The notes: generated by a model from the letters alone, not told the origin. DNA of 64,000 nucleotides from Pelagovum pacificum (GCF_016134045.1 NZ_CP065915.1:2980501-3044500), one strand, 5' to 3'. Shown: positions 33,227 to 42,475, numbered from the stretch's first letter. A program made the numbers and translations.

Positions 33227-33666
33227 ATTATTGTCCTTGCGTCGGTTTTCAGCGCTGAGCCCCGAATATCGGATGAGCCGTGCCCTTCTGCGCCTCAAGA
33301 CCAAGCTGACCCCGAATTCGGGCAAAAGTTGGGAGCCGTTAAGAAATTTGTTAATAGCTCATAAACAACCTAGGGTTGATTTGCTTGGGTCGAAATTCGG
33401 AGGGGCTGCTACAGAAATGACAAAATTACCCCATAACTTTGAACGAAATCGAGGGGTCCATCCGGTGAGTCATTCGGCCAGACAACTTCGCGTAGGTTCA
33501 ACTGATACGAATAATTTACGGTCAAAACGTGCCGCACATTAACTTTTAGACCACTTTGGGGCATTTTGCCGCCACATTGTTCAACTATGGGTTTTTCAGC
33601 GTCGGTCTGTTTCTAAACGGGCATTAAAGGCGCCGAAAAAGCAAAACCCAGAATGGGAGAGCAGGC
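33227..33666. promoter_or_regulatory. AT-rich divergent regulatory region
   Basis: This 440-base gap separates the receiver/GGDEF-like gene on the minus strand from the periplasmic protein gene on the plus strand. It is lower in GC than its neighbours, especially around 33340-33620, as is usual for strong promoters. I could not fix a promoter or a known operator. Open frames in it lack support. Confidence 0.4.
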
Positions 33667-34131
33667 ATGAAATTGATAAGCATCGTCCTCGGCGCGTTCG
33701 TCGCGGGCATGGCCTCTACGGCAATGGCGCAAGACACCCTTCTGACGGTGGAGAGCGCCACCGGCGAGCAGGTCGAATACACGATCGACGACCTCGAGGC
33801 GCTGCCGCAGGTCGAGTATGTCACGATGAACCCCTACATCGATTCGCCGTCGTCGTTCAGCGGTCCCCTTCTGCGCGATCTGGTCGAGGGAGTCGGAGAG
33901 GACGAACAGCTTTCACTCGTCGCAATCAACGATTATTCCGTGGAAATTCCGATGGGTGACGCGATCAATTACGACGTCATCGTCGCGACCCGGCTCGACG
34001 GTCACCACATGTCGGTCCGCGAGAAGGGGCCACTGTGGGTGATGTATCCCTTCTCCGATCATCCCGAACTCAATGACTCGATCTACAATGCCCGACTGAT
34101 CTGGCAGCTGGACACCATCGTCACGCCATGA
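33667..34131 (+). CDS. Periplasmic cysteine-free protein of molybdopterin-oxidoreductase type
   Basis: This 154-residue protein has a signal peptide ending in AMAQ (about 22 residues) and a mature part that resembles the core fold of sulfite-oxidase-type molybdopterin-binding domains (VAINDYSVEIPM, GPLWVMYPFSD). It has no cysteine at all, so the residue that normally holds molybdenum is missing. It likely serves as a ligand-binding sensor rather than an enzyme. The ATG of the next gene, a histidine kinase, overlaps its stop (ATGA). A good ribosome site (GGGAGAGC) precedes its own ATG. Confidence 0.8.
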   Translation: MKLISIVLGAFVAGMASTAMAQDTLLTVESATGEQVEYTIDDLEALPQVEYVTMNPYIDSPSSFSGPLLRDLVEGVGEDEQLSLVAINDYSVEIPMGDAINYDVIVATRLDGHHMSVREKGPLWVMYPFSDHPELNDSIYNARLIWQLDTIVTP

Positions 34132-35519
34132 TCGCGAAATTGATCCGTTTCAGATGGGTCCTCTTCATGGTGCTCATCCTGGGGCTGCTCTTTTCCGCCG
34201 CGAGCCTCGGGACGCTGCGCGGCCGGATGGAGTCGCTCGGGGCGCAGAGCCCGACAGGGCCCGTCTGGTTCGTGACAGGTGTGGAATTCGACCTTCTGCG
34301 GTTCGAGCAGTCCGTGTCCTCCTACGTCCTGGGGCAGAATAACGCCGACGAGGTGAACCTGCGCTTCGACATTCTCTGGAGCCGCGTCGACACCGTGCGC
34401 TTCGGCGAGGTCGGTCGCAAGCTTCGCGCGATGAACGTCGAAACCGATGATTACACCACGCTTTACGAAGCGCTTCAGTTCCTCGAGGAGCGTGTCGTAA
34501 ATCTTCCCAACATGTTCGACCCGGCCGACCGGGACCTCGTGGTCGGCATCCTTGAAGAGATCCGCAGGTTCAACGTGCCGATGCGGGACATGTCGCTCGA
34601 CGTGCTCGAGGCGACGAGCCAGGAAACCAAGGGCTGGCGGGAAACCCTGCTGCAGATCGCCGAGCTCAACTCCATCATCGGCATCGCGATGGCCCTGTCG
34701 GTGCTACTTCTGGTCGTGGTCTTCGGGCTCGACAGCGTGCAGTCGCGCCGGACGCTGCGGGAGAAGGAGAGCCTGCTGGCCGAAGCGCAGGCAGCCAACG
34801 TCGCCAAGTCGCAGTTCATCTCGGTCATCAACCACGAGCTCCGCACCCCGCTGTCGTCGATCAAGGGCGCGATTTCCCTCATCAACGGCAACGCCGTCGG
34901 CGAGGTGCCGGAACGCTTCCGGCGCATGCTCACGCTGGCGGAGCGCAACTGCAATCACCTGATCCAACTGGTGAGCGACCTGCTCGACGCCGAGAAGTTC
35001 CGCGCCGGCAAGATGAGCTACAATTTCGAACAACTGGCCCTCGCCCCGTTCATCCGCCAGTGTGTCGCCGCGAACCAGAGCTTCGCCGAAACCTTCGGCG
35101 TCCGTATCGAGGCCGGCAAACTGGATGAGAACGTCTGGATCTTCGCTGACGAGAAGCGTCTCAGCCAGGTCATGACCAACCTGCTGTCCAATGCCTCCAA
35201 GTTCTCCAACACGCACGGCACGGTCGTGGTGAATGTCCGGTCCGACGAAGGTACCGCCGAAATCAGTGTGCAGGACTTCGGGCGCGGCATCCCGAAGGAT
35301 TCGATCGGCAAGCTGTTCGAACGGTTCTACCAGGTCGACTCGTCCAACGAGCGGGAGCGCGGCGGCACCGGGCTCGGCCTCAGCATCGTGAAGTCCATCG
35401 TCGAGGCGCATCAAGGCACCCTCAAGGTAGAGAGCGAAGTCGGCCTCGGCACCACCTTCAGCATCCGCTTCGAGCAGGTTGAGGCCGCACGGCAACCCCT
35501 TGAGGCTATTTCCGCCTGA
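34128..35519 (+). CDS. Membrane sensor histidine kinase
   Basis: This 463-residue kinase has two membrane helices (about 8 to 28 and 185 to 205) around a periplasmic domain of about 150 residues, with no PAS domain. The HisKA domain has His236 (INHELRTPL). The ATPase domain shows the N box (NLLSNASKFS) and GTGLGLSIVKS. The core resembles the two kinases encoded upstream. Its coupled partner is the periplasmic cysteine-free protein, which could bind the sensor domain and report a signal. Confidence 0.93.
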   Translation: MIAKLIRFRWVLFMVLILGLLFSAASLGTLRGRMESLGAQSPTGPVWFVTGVEFDLLRFEQSVSSYVLGQNNADEVNLRFDILWSRVDTVRFGEVGRKLRAMNVETDDYTTLYEALQFLEERVVNLPNMFDPADRDLVVGILEEIRRFNVPMRDMSLDVLEATSQETKGWRETLLQIAELNSIIGIAMALSVLLLVVVFGLDSVQSRRTLREKESLLAEAQAANVAKSQFISVINHELRTPLSSIKGAISLINGNAVGEVPERFRRMLTLAERNCNHLIQLVSDLLDAEKFRAGKMSYNFEQLALAPFIRQCVAANQSFAETFGVRIEAGKLDENVWIFADEKRLSQVMTNLLSNASKFSNTHGTVVVNVRSDEGTAEISVQDFGRGIPKDSIGKLFERFYQVDSSNERERGGTGLGLSIVKSIVEAHQGTLKVESEVGLGTTFSIRFEQVEAARQPLEAISA

Positions 35520-35591
35520 CGTCGCCTGATCCCGGGACATGGGCCCGGATTTGCGGTGATTGTCGGCCCCGTGAAACAACAGGGGCCAACC

Positions 35592-36215
35592 ATGATCCAT
35601 TCCAGACTTCCGGGGCTGACCGCCCTCCTCCTCGCCGGCGCGACCTGTCTCTCCGCCGAAGAAGTGCGTCCGAACGTCGATTTCGACGGACAGGTCGAAG
35701 AGCCGGGCAGCGACCGGGCCGCGATGCAGGACGTCATGTTCGACTTCGCCGCAGCCTGGGCGACCTGTGACGCCAGCTACATGGAGCGGTCTTTCGACGC
35801 CGGCGTACAGTTCTCCTACCCGACCACCTCGATCGAAGGGCTCGACGCGATGCTCGCCGATCTCGAGCTGTTCTGCGGACAGGCGACCGACACCAGCTTC
35901 TACTTCCCGGCGGATGCCTTCTACATCGACACAGAGACCGGCCGCATCGCCGCCGAGGTCCAGTTCCGCACGATCCAGCGCGGCGCCCGTCAGGTCGTGA
36001 ACGACGTGTGGGTCGCCACGGTCGAGGACGGCAAGGGAACCATTCTCAAGGAATATCTGGACGGTCGCGTGAAGGACCTGCAGGCGCTCGGCGTTCTTCA
36101 ATATGAGGAAAGCCCCGAGTTCCTGACCCCATGGCCACCGCGCACGGAAGAGTGGGAAGCCTGCTTCCCCATCGCCCGCGCCGCGCCGATCAACACGTGC
36201 CCCCCGACAGAGTGA
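35592..36215 (+). CDS. Secreted NTF2/SnoaL-like protein
   Basis: The ATG at 35592 gives 207 residues, beginning with a signal peptide (about 20 residues, ending near CLSAEE). An N-terminal frame of 12 codons before it lacks a ribosome site. The middle reads like a cone-shaped SnoaL/NTF2 fold (AAWATCDASYMERSFDAG, then FSYPTT). It contains several cysteines. The function is unknown. It ends close to a hairpin and converges with the glycan operon. Confidence 0.7.
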   Translation: MIHSRLPGLTALLLAGATCLSAEEVRPNVDFDGQVEEPGSDRAAMQDVMFDFAAAWATCDASYMERSFDAGVQFSYPTTSIEGLDAMLADLELFCGQATDTSFYFPADAFYIDTETGRIAAEVQFRTIQRGARQVVNDVWVATVEDGKGTILKEYLDGRVKDLQALGVLQYEESPEFLTPWPPRTEEWEACFPIARAAPINTCPPTE

Positions 36216-36223
36216 GGCAAGGC

Positions 36224-36248
36224 GCCGGGCAGGACCACCCTGCCCGGC
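36224..36248. terminator. Bidirectional terminator hairpin between convergent genes
   Basis: GCCGGGCAGG and CCTGCCCGGC pair perfectly around a 5-base loop (ACCAC). The hairpin sits in the 36-base gap between two convergent genes. No T-tract follows on either side, so it may be a weak or factor-assisted terminator. Confidence 0.5.
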
Positions 36249-36251
36249 CGT

Positions 36252-37157
36252 CTACCCGGCGAGTGCCGGCGCGGCGGGTCTCAGGCGGCGCCAGACCAGC
36301 GCGCCGGTCGCGAAGCAGGTCAGTTCACCCAGGGTTGTGACCAGCCGGAACAGGATTGCGATCAGCACCGCGCTCTCACCCGCCCCGATCGCGCCGAGCA
36401 GCGCAACGACCACGGCCTCTCGCGAGCCAAGGCCACCCGGTGCCCCTGGCGTCGCGTAGCCGACGATCCACCCGGTCAGTGCGACCGCGGCCGCCAGCAG
36501 CACCGGAGCGCTGCCGACAAGATTCACGATCATCGCGAAGATCAGGCCGAGGAGCAGCATGAAACCGGTCGCGAGCAGCACCGGTGCGGTCAGCGCGGCG
36601 AACCGCTTCGCGACCGGGCCGATACGGCTCATAAGCAGCAGCCCACCGATCAGCGCAACCGATCCAACGGCGATCAGGGGCCGCGCCCCGTCGAGCAGCG
36701 GCAACCCCTCGAGCCGAGCGAACGGCAGCATCAGAGCGAGCGCGACTACGGCCCCGACCGGCGTGACCAGAAGCTCCAGCCCTGTCGCGCGAGCAATGGC
36801 CCCGTCCGTCAGGCGACCGCCCCGCAGCCAGAGCGCCCGTCCGACGATGTGCATGACGTTGCCCGGAATGTAGCGGGCGATCTGCGTCGCGGTGTAGGAG
36901 CGATAGGTCCGCTGCCGCCCCTCGGCCCCGAACAGTCCGACGATGCGGTGCCAGCTTTCGGCCAGCAGGAACAGCACCGCGCCGTAGACGACGCCCAGCG
37001 TGATGAACGCTCCGACGACTGCCGGTCCCGGCCGCCAAGCCGCGATGGTCGGCCAGTCTTCCGCGAATTGCCGCGCAAGGAACCAGAGCGCAGCAGCGAC
37101 GACGACGTAACCAGCCGGGCGCGCGAACCGTTTCATAGACGCGAGGCCGCGGGGCAT
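36252..37157 (-). CDS. Membrane protein of the LPG-synthase/flippase-like family
   Basis: The ATG at 37157 overlaps the stop of the gene ahead (TGATG), so it is translationally coupled and has 301 residues. A later ATG at 37136 (MKRFARP) is possible. The protein has about eight hydrophobic segments and resembles the lysylphosphatidylglycerol synthase membrane domain / AglD-type family (YIPGNVMHIVGRALW; APGGLGSREA). Such proteins often move or modify lipid-linked sugars. The glycosyltransferase operon supports that. Confidence 0.82.
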   Translation of the reverse strand: MPRGLASMKRFARPAGYVVVAAALWFLARQFAEDWPTIAAWRPGPAVVGAFITLGVVYGAVLFLLAESWHRIVGLFGAEGRQRTYRSYTATQIARYIPGNVMHIVGRALWLRGGRLTDGAIARATGLELLVTPVGAVVALALMLPFARLEGLPLLDGARPLIAVGSVALIGGLLLMSRIGPVAKRFAALTAPVLLATGFMLLLGLIFAMIVNLVGSAPVLLAAAVALTGWIVGYATPGAPGGLGSREAVVVALLGAIGAGESAVLIAILFRLVTTLGELTCFATGALVWRRLRPAAPALAG

Positions 37158-37888
37158 CAGTCGTTCCGGGTCAGCAGCGTCGTCTCGTCCGGGTAGGGCA
37201 GTGACGGCGTAAGGCCCCGCAGCACGCGCGAGGCCAGGCCGCTGGCCGCGATGGCACGGCGATAGCGCGCGCGGCCGGTGTTGTCGAAGACGATCATGCC
37301 ACCGGGGGCCAGGTGGTCCGCCGCGTGCCGCAGACAAGCCGCTCGGGCGCGGCCGTCGATGACGATCACGTCGTATGTCTGGCCGTCGGCGCCGATCGCG
37401 CTGGCATAGGCCTCGAAGCTGGTGCCGGCCTCACCTGATTTCTCGGAAATGTAGATCGGGTCGACCGACGCCTCGGCGTCCGGCTCCACCAGGCGCAACT
37501 CGACCGGGGCAAGTCCATCGACGCCGGAGAGACGACCACTGACCAACCCGTGCCAGCCGGCGTGATGCTCCACGCTGGTGACGGAACCGGCACGGCGGGC
37601 AAGCCAGACCGTACTCGCCCCCGAGCCGTACTCGAACACGCGCGCACCGGGGCGGGCGGCGAGGAAGGCGTCGACCTCATCGATGGCCTTGTAGCTCCAC
37701 CAGGGAACATCCAGCGCCACGAGACCGTCAATATCATGGATGGCAGCGAGGCTGCGCGCCCAGTGGGCGATCCGCGATTGCTCGCGTTTGCGATCGAGCC
37801 AGTCGGCGATCCCGGTCAGGTCGGTCAGACCGCCGTAGATGCGGGCCAGGCGGATGTAGCCGGCTTTGGCGAATGTTGCTGTCGTCAT
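37157..37888 (-). CDS. SAM-dependent methyltransferase-like protein
   Basis: The ATG at 37888, with GAGGACGAG upstream, gives 243 residues. Residues about 70 to 100 show a Rossmann motif (ARVFEYGSGASTVWLARR), and IVIDGR is near 172. It is rich in alpha helix at the N-terminus. The family is that of small class I methyltransferases used in polysaccharide modification. The substrate is unknown. It is the third gene of a glycan operon, 15 bases after the GT-C-like gene. Confidence 0.8.
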   Translation of the reverse strand: MTTATFAKAGYIRLARIYGGLTDLTGIADWLDRKREQSRIAHWARSLAAIHDIDGLVALDVPWWSYKAIDEVDAFLAARPGARVFEYGSGASTVWLARRAGSVTSVEHHAGWHGLVSGRLSGVDGLAPVELRLVEPDAEASVDPIYISEKSGEAGTSFEAYASAIGADGQTYDVIVIDGRARAACLRHAADHLAPGGMIVFDNTGRARYRRAIAASGLASRVLRGLTPSLPYPDETTLLTRND

Positions 37889-37902
37889 CTGCTCGTCCTC
37901 GT

Positions 37903-39432
37903 TCAATCGTTTCTTGGCGGCCGACAGATTTCGTCGACTCGTTGGGGCGAGAAGCCCTTGGTCTCGGCAAGCCCGTGGCAGTACTCCTCTGACCACGGGG
38001 CGAAGAACGTCTCGGCCCGCTCCGGGAACTGCGCCCGATAGGCGCGCGCGGTCCGCTCGTTCGTAACGAAGCCCGCGACCAGCAGGCCGATCATCAGGAT
38101 ACGTCCGGTCGAGGACAATCCTCCGGTCGCGACCCGAGGCGTCAGAGCGGCAATGCCGACGACCGAAAGTACCGCGAGGAAAGGCCACAGGTCCACGTGA
38201 TAGCGGAGCGTGATGGTCGCATAGGCCAATGTGAGACCGACTGTAGCAACCGTGCCGATCAACAGCCCGGCCACCGGACGCCCGTAGCTCCGCAGCGCGC
38301 CGATGCCGAACACGGCGACCGCGACCCAGATCGTCCAGAGAGACAGCAATCCCCCGCCCGGATACTCGATCCGCACGTATCCGACCCGGTCAGTCATGGT
38401 CTCACCATGCGCCCGCCGCAGCGTTTCGAATGCGCCGGGGAACAGGATTTCGGAGGGCATCGCCGTGTAGACCAGCAGGTTCGGCAGGATACGGCCAACG
38501 TTGAAGCGGCCGTGCTCTATGAAGGTCTGGGGACGTGCCATGTCGGGCGTTTCCCAGCCCCAGTAGGTCGAACCATACTGCACCGCGCCGTCTTCGAACG
38601 TGCCGTGGGCCTGCCCCTCCTGTCCGAAGCGGGCATTGTTCAGCTCTAGATAGGAGAGGCCGCTGGCGAACAGGATCATCATCGCGAGAAGCGCCGAACG
38701 CAGAGCGGCACGACGCTCTTTCAGCAGGGACCAGCCGGCTGCGAGGCTCGTGGCGAGGTAGAGCCCGATCGCGACGTTGGGACGGGCGTGCAGGCTCAGT
38801 GCGGCGAGCAGGGCAATCCAGACGAGCGCGCGCGTCAGCGATCCGCCGTCGAGGGCAGCGCGCACCCAGAGGAACGCGACCCCGGCGCTGATGGCGAAAG
38901 CGAGCGCGATAGGTTCGTGGTAGAAGGAATGGTTGGAAACGAGGATCAGCCCCGGTCCGCAGAGCCAGATCGCCGCCGCGAGGATACCGGCAAGGACCGG
39001 CGCGCCACGGCCAGACTGGGGCCATGCCCATGCGGCGACCTTGAGGAAGGTTGCGTGCCAAAGCGCCGTGCCGACAGAAGCCCAGAGCCAGATCGACGGC
39101 CCGGCCAGCGAGGTGGTGTCGAGATCGACGAAGGGGGCGAACAGCGCCCGCGTGATAAGTGGTGCCAGCCCATGGTAGAATTGCGCGGTGCCGTCGGACG
39201 TGTAGTGGCCTTCCAGCCGGATCACCCGCGCCGGCAGGTCGAGATGCCCGTCGAGCAGCGCGAGCCACGCCTGGTCGTAGATGTGAATGCCGAAATTCTG
39301 CTGGTCCATCGCGCCGACCATGACTGCCACGACGGCATAGGCGAGCGCCCCGAGCAATGCGCCGATCAGCGAGACCGCGACGACCGGAGACACCGCGGCG
39401 ACGCGGGGGCGATCGAGGTCAGCGCTCAGCAT
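37903..39432 (-). CDS. Large multi-pass membrane protein (GT-C-like)
   Basis: The ATG at 39432 overlaps the end of the previous gene by 14 bases and gives 509 residues. About 10 to 12 hydrophobic segments are visible, with a first loop containing the phrase HIYDQAWLALLDG and a long loop after the first helix. This layout fits GT-C glycosyltransferases that use polyprenyl-phosphate sugars (GT39/GT83-like), but no catalytic motif is certain. The next gene encodes a polyprenyl-type GT2, which agrees with that role. Confidence 0.75.
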   Translation of the reverse strand: MLSADLDRPRVAAVSPVVAVSLIGALLGALAYAVVAVMVGAMDQQNFGIHIYDQAWLALLDGHLDLPARVIRLEGHYTSDGTAQFYHGLAPLITRALFAPFVDLDTTSLAGPSIWLWASVGTALWHATFLKVAAWAWPQSGRGAPVLAGILAAAIWLCGPGLILVSNHSFYHEPIALAFAISAGVAFLWVRAALDGGSLTRALVWIALLAALSLHARPNVAIGLYLATSLAAGWSLLKERRAALRSALLAMMILFASGLSYLELNNARFGQEGQAHGTFEDGAVQYGSTYWGWETPDMARPQTFIEHGRFNVGRILPNLLVYTAMPSEILFPGAFETLRRAHGETMTDRVGYVRIEYPGGGLLSLWTIWVAVAVFGIGALRSYGRPVAGLLIGTVATVGLTLAYATITLRYHVDLWPFLAVLSVVGIAALTPRVATGGLSSTGRILMIGLLVAGFVTNERTARAYRAQFPERAETFFAPWSEEYCHGLAETKGFSPQRVDEICRPPRND

Positions 39433-40483
39433 CAGACTCGCTCGCGATCTGCACATCTGTCGACACGCCGGCCGGGTCGAGGCGGCGCATGCGGATCAGC
39501 AACTCCTCCGTCAGGCGGCGGTTCGTGGCGATCGTGTCGCTCAGGAACGCGATGACGATGGTGATATAACCGGCAAGCAACAGGACACCGCCAAGCACGA
39601 GTGACTGCACGTGGCCGTCCCCCTGCCCGATGGCGAAGAAATAGAGAAAGCGCAGGATCGGCAGGGCGCCGAGCGCTGCCATCACAAGGCCGACGCTCAT
39701 GAAGGTGCGCAGCGGGCGATACATCACGCAGCTGCGCAGCATGGTGACGACCTGTCGGGACATGAACTGCTTCGTGGATTTGAAGAGCCGCGACGGACGG
39801 GTCGCGGCGTTCACCCGAACCGGCACCGAGGCGACAGTCAGCCCGCGCTGGCCGGCGTGGATCAGGGTTTCGACCGTGTAGGAGAAGCGCGTCATCACGT
39901 TGATCGACAGAGCGGCTTCACGACTGTAGGCGCGGAAGCCGGTCACGGCGTCGGGCACCTCGATCTCGGCAAGGTTGCGCACGACGCGGCTGCCGAGCTT
40001 CTGGAGCGCCCGCTTGCCACGCGAAAAGTCCCGGTTCTCCCCCGGACGTCGGTCGCCGAGGACGATATCGGCCTGCCCCTCGACCACCGGACGTACAAGG
40101 TCGGGGATCGAGCTGCCGCAATATTGGTTGTCGCCATCGGTATTGACGATGATGTCGGCCCCCGCATTCAGGGCGTTGTCGATCCCGGCCTGAAAAGTGC
40201 GGGCGAGGCCCTTGTTGCCCTTCTGGACAAGGATATGCTCCACGCCGAGCCGGCGGGCGACTTCGACCGTCGCATCGGTTGAGCCATCGTCGATGACCTG
40301 GATTTCGACGGTCGCGATGCCCTCGATCTCACGAGGGATACCGGCGATGACGGAAGGCAGCGTCGCTTCTTCGTTGTAACAGGGGATCTGGACGATCAGC
40401 TTCAGTGGCTTCGTCGCGCCCGGGGAAAATTCCCGCGCGGCGCTCGCGCCCTGCCGTTCGAACCTGTCGAATCTGTAAGTCAT
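39419..40483 (-). CDS. Glycosyltransferase family 2 (DPM1/GtrB-like) with C-terminal membrane helices
   Basis: This 354-residue enzyme has an N-terminal GT2 domain: PCYNEEATLP near 34, VIDDGSTDAT near 63 and the DxD-like TDGDNQY near 115. Two hydrophobic segments in the C-terminal 110 residues would anchor it. It probably moves a sugar from a nucleotide donor to polyprenyl phosphate. It is the first gene of the minus-strand operon and lies opposite the flavin monooxygenase gene. Confidence 0.9.
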   Translation of the reverse strand: MTYRFDRFERQGASAAREFSPGATKPLKLIVQIPCYNEEATLPSVIAGIPREIEGIATVEIQVIDDGSTDATVEVARRLGVEHILVQKGNKGLARTFQAGIDNALNAGADIIVNTDGDNQYCGSSIPDLVRPVVEGQADIVLGDRRPGENRDFSRGKRALQKLGSRVVRNLAEIEVPDAVTGFRAYSREAALSINVMTRFSYTVETLIHAGQRGLTVASVPVRVNAATRPSRLFKSTKQFMSRQVVTMLRSCVMYRPLRTFMSVGLVMAALGALPILRFLYFFAIGQGDGHVQSLVLGGVLLLAGYITIVIAFLSDTIATNRRLTEELLIRMRRLDPAGVSTDVQIASESDAER

Positions 40484-40753
40484 CGTCTTGCCCAGCCCAG
40501 TGTCGTGCGGCGAAATAAGCCGCGCTCAACAGACTGTTTCACAGTGAATGTGGGCGCGAATGTGGTTCTATCTGTGAAATCGGAGGGCCAAATGCGGCAG
40601 CTGGTCGGGCTTTGCCTGCTGTCTCGCATGGCCTTGAGTTAGGCTCAGCTTAATCTAAAGGCAGCGAGACGCTCCTTTTTCCAAAGTCAGTTTCAGCAGA
40701 CAGTGCTCGTGAAGATTACACGCGCTACAGCGCGCCAGATTGAGGAGAAGTAC
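40484..40753. promoter_or_regulatory. Divergent promoter region with nested repeats
   Basis: This 270-base gap lies between the glycan operon and the catabolic cluster. It contains TTTCACAG (40537-40544) and CTGTGAAA (40572-40579) as an inverted pair, a palindrome TTCACAGTGAA (40538-40548), and two direct copies of GAATGTGG (40546-40553 and 40558-40565). The LysR-type regulator encoded at 43.2 kb is a possible binder of these sites. Confidence 0.45.
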
Positions 40754-42022
40754 ATGTCGGTCGAAAGTGTGGACGTGCTCGTCGTCGGCGGCGGTCAGGC
40801 CGGGATCGCGATGAGCGAGCATCTGCACCGCCATGGGATCCCGCACCTTGTCCTCGAGCGTGACCGCATCGCGGAAAGCTGGCGGACCCGTCGATGGGAC
40901 TCGCTCGTCGCGAACGGGCCAGCGTGGCACGACCGTTTTCCGGGGCTCGAATTTCCTGGCACGCCCGGTGCTTTCGTCCCGAAAGAGGACGTCGCCGATT
41001 ATTTCGTCGCTTATGCCGAGAAGATCGCCGCCCCTGTCCGGACCGGCGTCGAAGTCCGCGAGCTTCGCCGGATCGATGGCCGGCCGGGCTTTCGCGTCAC
41101 CACGTCGGAGGGCGTGATCGAGGCGAACCACGTCGTCGCCGCGACTGGCCCGTTTCAGGTGCCGGTCATCCCCGACATCGTGCCGGCGGACTCCGGCGTC
41201 ACGCAGCTCCACTCGGCCGACTACCGCAACCCCGGGGCTCTGCCCGACGGGGGCGTGCTCGTTGTCGGCGCGGGAGCGTCGGGCGTGCAGATCGCGGAGG
41301 AACTGGCGCACTCGGGCCGCAGAGTTCACCTGTCGGTCGGGCCGCACGACCGGCCGCCTCGCAGCTATCGCGGGAAGGATTTCGTCTGGTGGCTTGGTGT
41401 GCTGAACAAGTGGGACGCCGAAGCGACGCCGGGGGCGGAGCATGTGACGATCGCGGTCAGCGGTGTAGACGGTGGCCACACCGTCGACTTCCGCCGCCTC
41501 GCCGCGCAGGGCGTGACGCTGGTCGGGCGGACGGACGGCTGGGCAGACGGCACGCTCACCTTCGCGCCCGACCTGGCCGCAAACATCGCGAAGGGCGACG
41601 CCAATTACCTCGCCGTTCTGGACGAGGCCGACGCCTTCGCCGAGCGCAACGGGCTGGACCTTCCCGAGGAGCCGGAAGCGCGGCGCATCGACCCCGACCC
41701 ACCCTGCGTGACGAACCCGATCCTGTCGCTCGACCTTGCGGCGGAAGGGATCACCTCTATCATCTGGGCGACCGGCTACCGTCTCGACTACAGCTGGCTG
41801 AAGGTCGACACGTTCGACGAGGAGGGAAGGCCCCGCCACACGCGCGGCATCTCGGAAGAGCCCGGCATCTACTTCCTTGGCCTCCCTTGGCAGACGCGGC
41901 GCGGCTCTGCCTTCATCTGGGGCGTGTGGTACGATGCCGGTTATGTCGCCGACCACATCTCGAAACAGCGTACCTACATGGCCCTCGCCCCGCTGAAGGC
42001 GACCACGGCCGAAAACGCCTGA
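40754..42022 (+). CDS. Flavin-containing monooxygenase-like NAD(P)H-dependent enzyme
   Basis: The ATG at 40754, behind GAGGAG, gives 422 residues. An in-frame start at 40703 has no ribosome site. The FAD loop reads VVGGGQAGIAMSEHL near residue 10, and a second nucleotide loop VVGAGASGVQIAEEL is near 172. WATGYR is in the C-terminal third. The family oxygenates nitrogen or sulfur in small molecules, with NADPH. The substrate is unknown. It is first in the cluster with RidA, DUF1028, LysR and ArgE. Confidence 0.88.
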   Translation: MSVESVDVLVVGGGQAGIAMSEHLHRHGIPHLVLERDRIAESWRTRRWDSLVANGPAWHDRFPGLEFPGTPGAFVPKEDVADYFVAYAEKIAAPVRTGVEVRELRRIDGRPGFRVTTSEGVIEANHVVAATGPFQVPVIPDIVPADSGVTQLHSADYRNPGALPDGGVLVVGAGASGVQIAEELAHSGRRVHLSVGPHDRPPRSYRGKDFVWWLGVLNKWDAEATPGAEHVTIAVSGVDGGHTVDFRRLAAQGVTLVGRTDGWADGTLTFAPDLAANIAKGDANYLAVLDEADAFAERNGLDLPEEPEARRIDPDPPCVTNPILSLDLAAEGITSIIWATGYRLDYSWLKVDTFDEEGRPRHTRGISEEPGIYFLGLPWQTRRGSAFIWGVWYDAGYVADHISKQRTYMALAPLKATTAENA

Positions 42023-42046
42023 CCCACCCTCAAGACGGAGCGCCAG

Positions 42047-42463
42047 ATGGCCCACACCCGCATCCGCAAATTCAACACGCGGGACACCTACCCCGAGCAG
42101 AGCCTCGACAATGATCTCTGTCAGGCCGTCGTGACGCGCGGCGGCAGCACGGTCTGGTTGCGCGGCCAGTGCCCGCAAGACCTCGACACCGCGAAATCCA
42201 TCGACAGCCACGACCCGGTCGAGCAGACGCACAAGGTGATGCAGAACATCCGGCAACTGCTGGAAGAGGCCGGCGGATCGATGGAGCATCTGGTGAAGGT
42301 CGTCGTCTACATCACCGACGTCCGCCACCGGGAGGCCGTCTACCGCACCATGGGCGAATATATCAAAGGTGTGCATCCCGTATCGACAGGCCTCGTCGTG
42401 CAGGCCCTCGCCCGGCCGGAGTGGCTGGTCGAGATCGACGGCACCGCCGTTATCCCGGACTGA
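42047..42463 (+). CDS. RidA-family protein
   Basis: The 138-residue protein has the trimer-forming RidA/YjgF fold, with WLRGQCPQDLDT, VVYITDVRHREAVYRTMGEY and a final segment around EIDGTAVIPD. RidA proteins hydrolyse reactive enamines or imines released by amino-acid or amine oxidation. The start is an ATG 24 bases after the monooxygenase. It would remove imines formed by the monooxygenase. Confidence 0.93.
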   Translation: MAHTRIRKFNTRDTYPEQSLDNDLCQAVVTRGGSTVWLRGQCPQDLDTAKSIDSHDPVEQTHKVMQNIRQLLEEAGGSMEHLVKVVVYITDVRHREAVYRTMGEYIKGVHPVSTGLVVQALARPEWLVEIDGTAVIPD

Positions 42464-42475
42464 GGAGGCAGGCAC

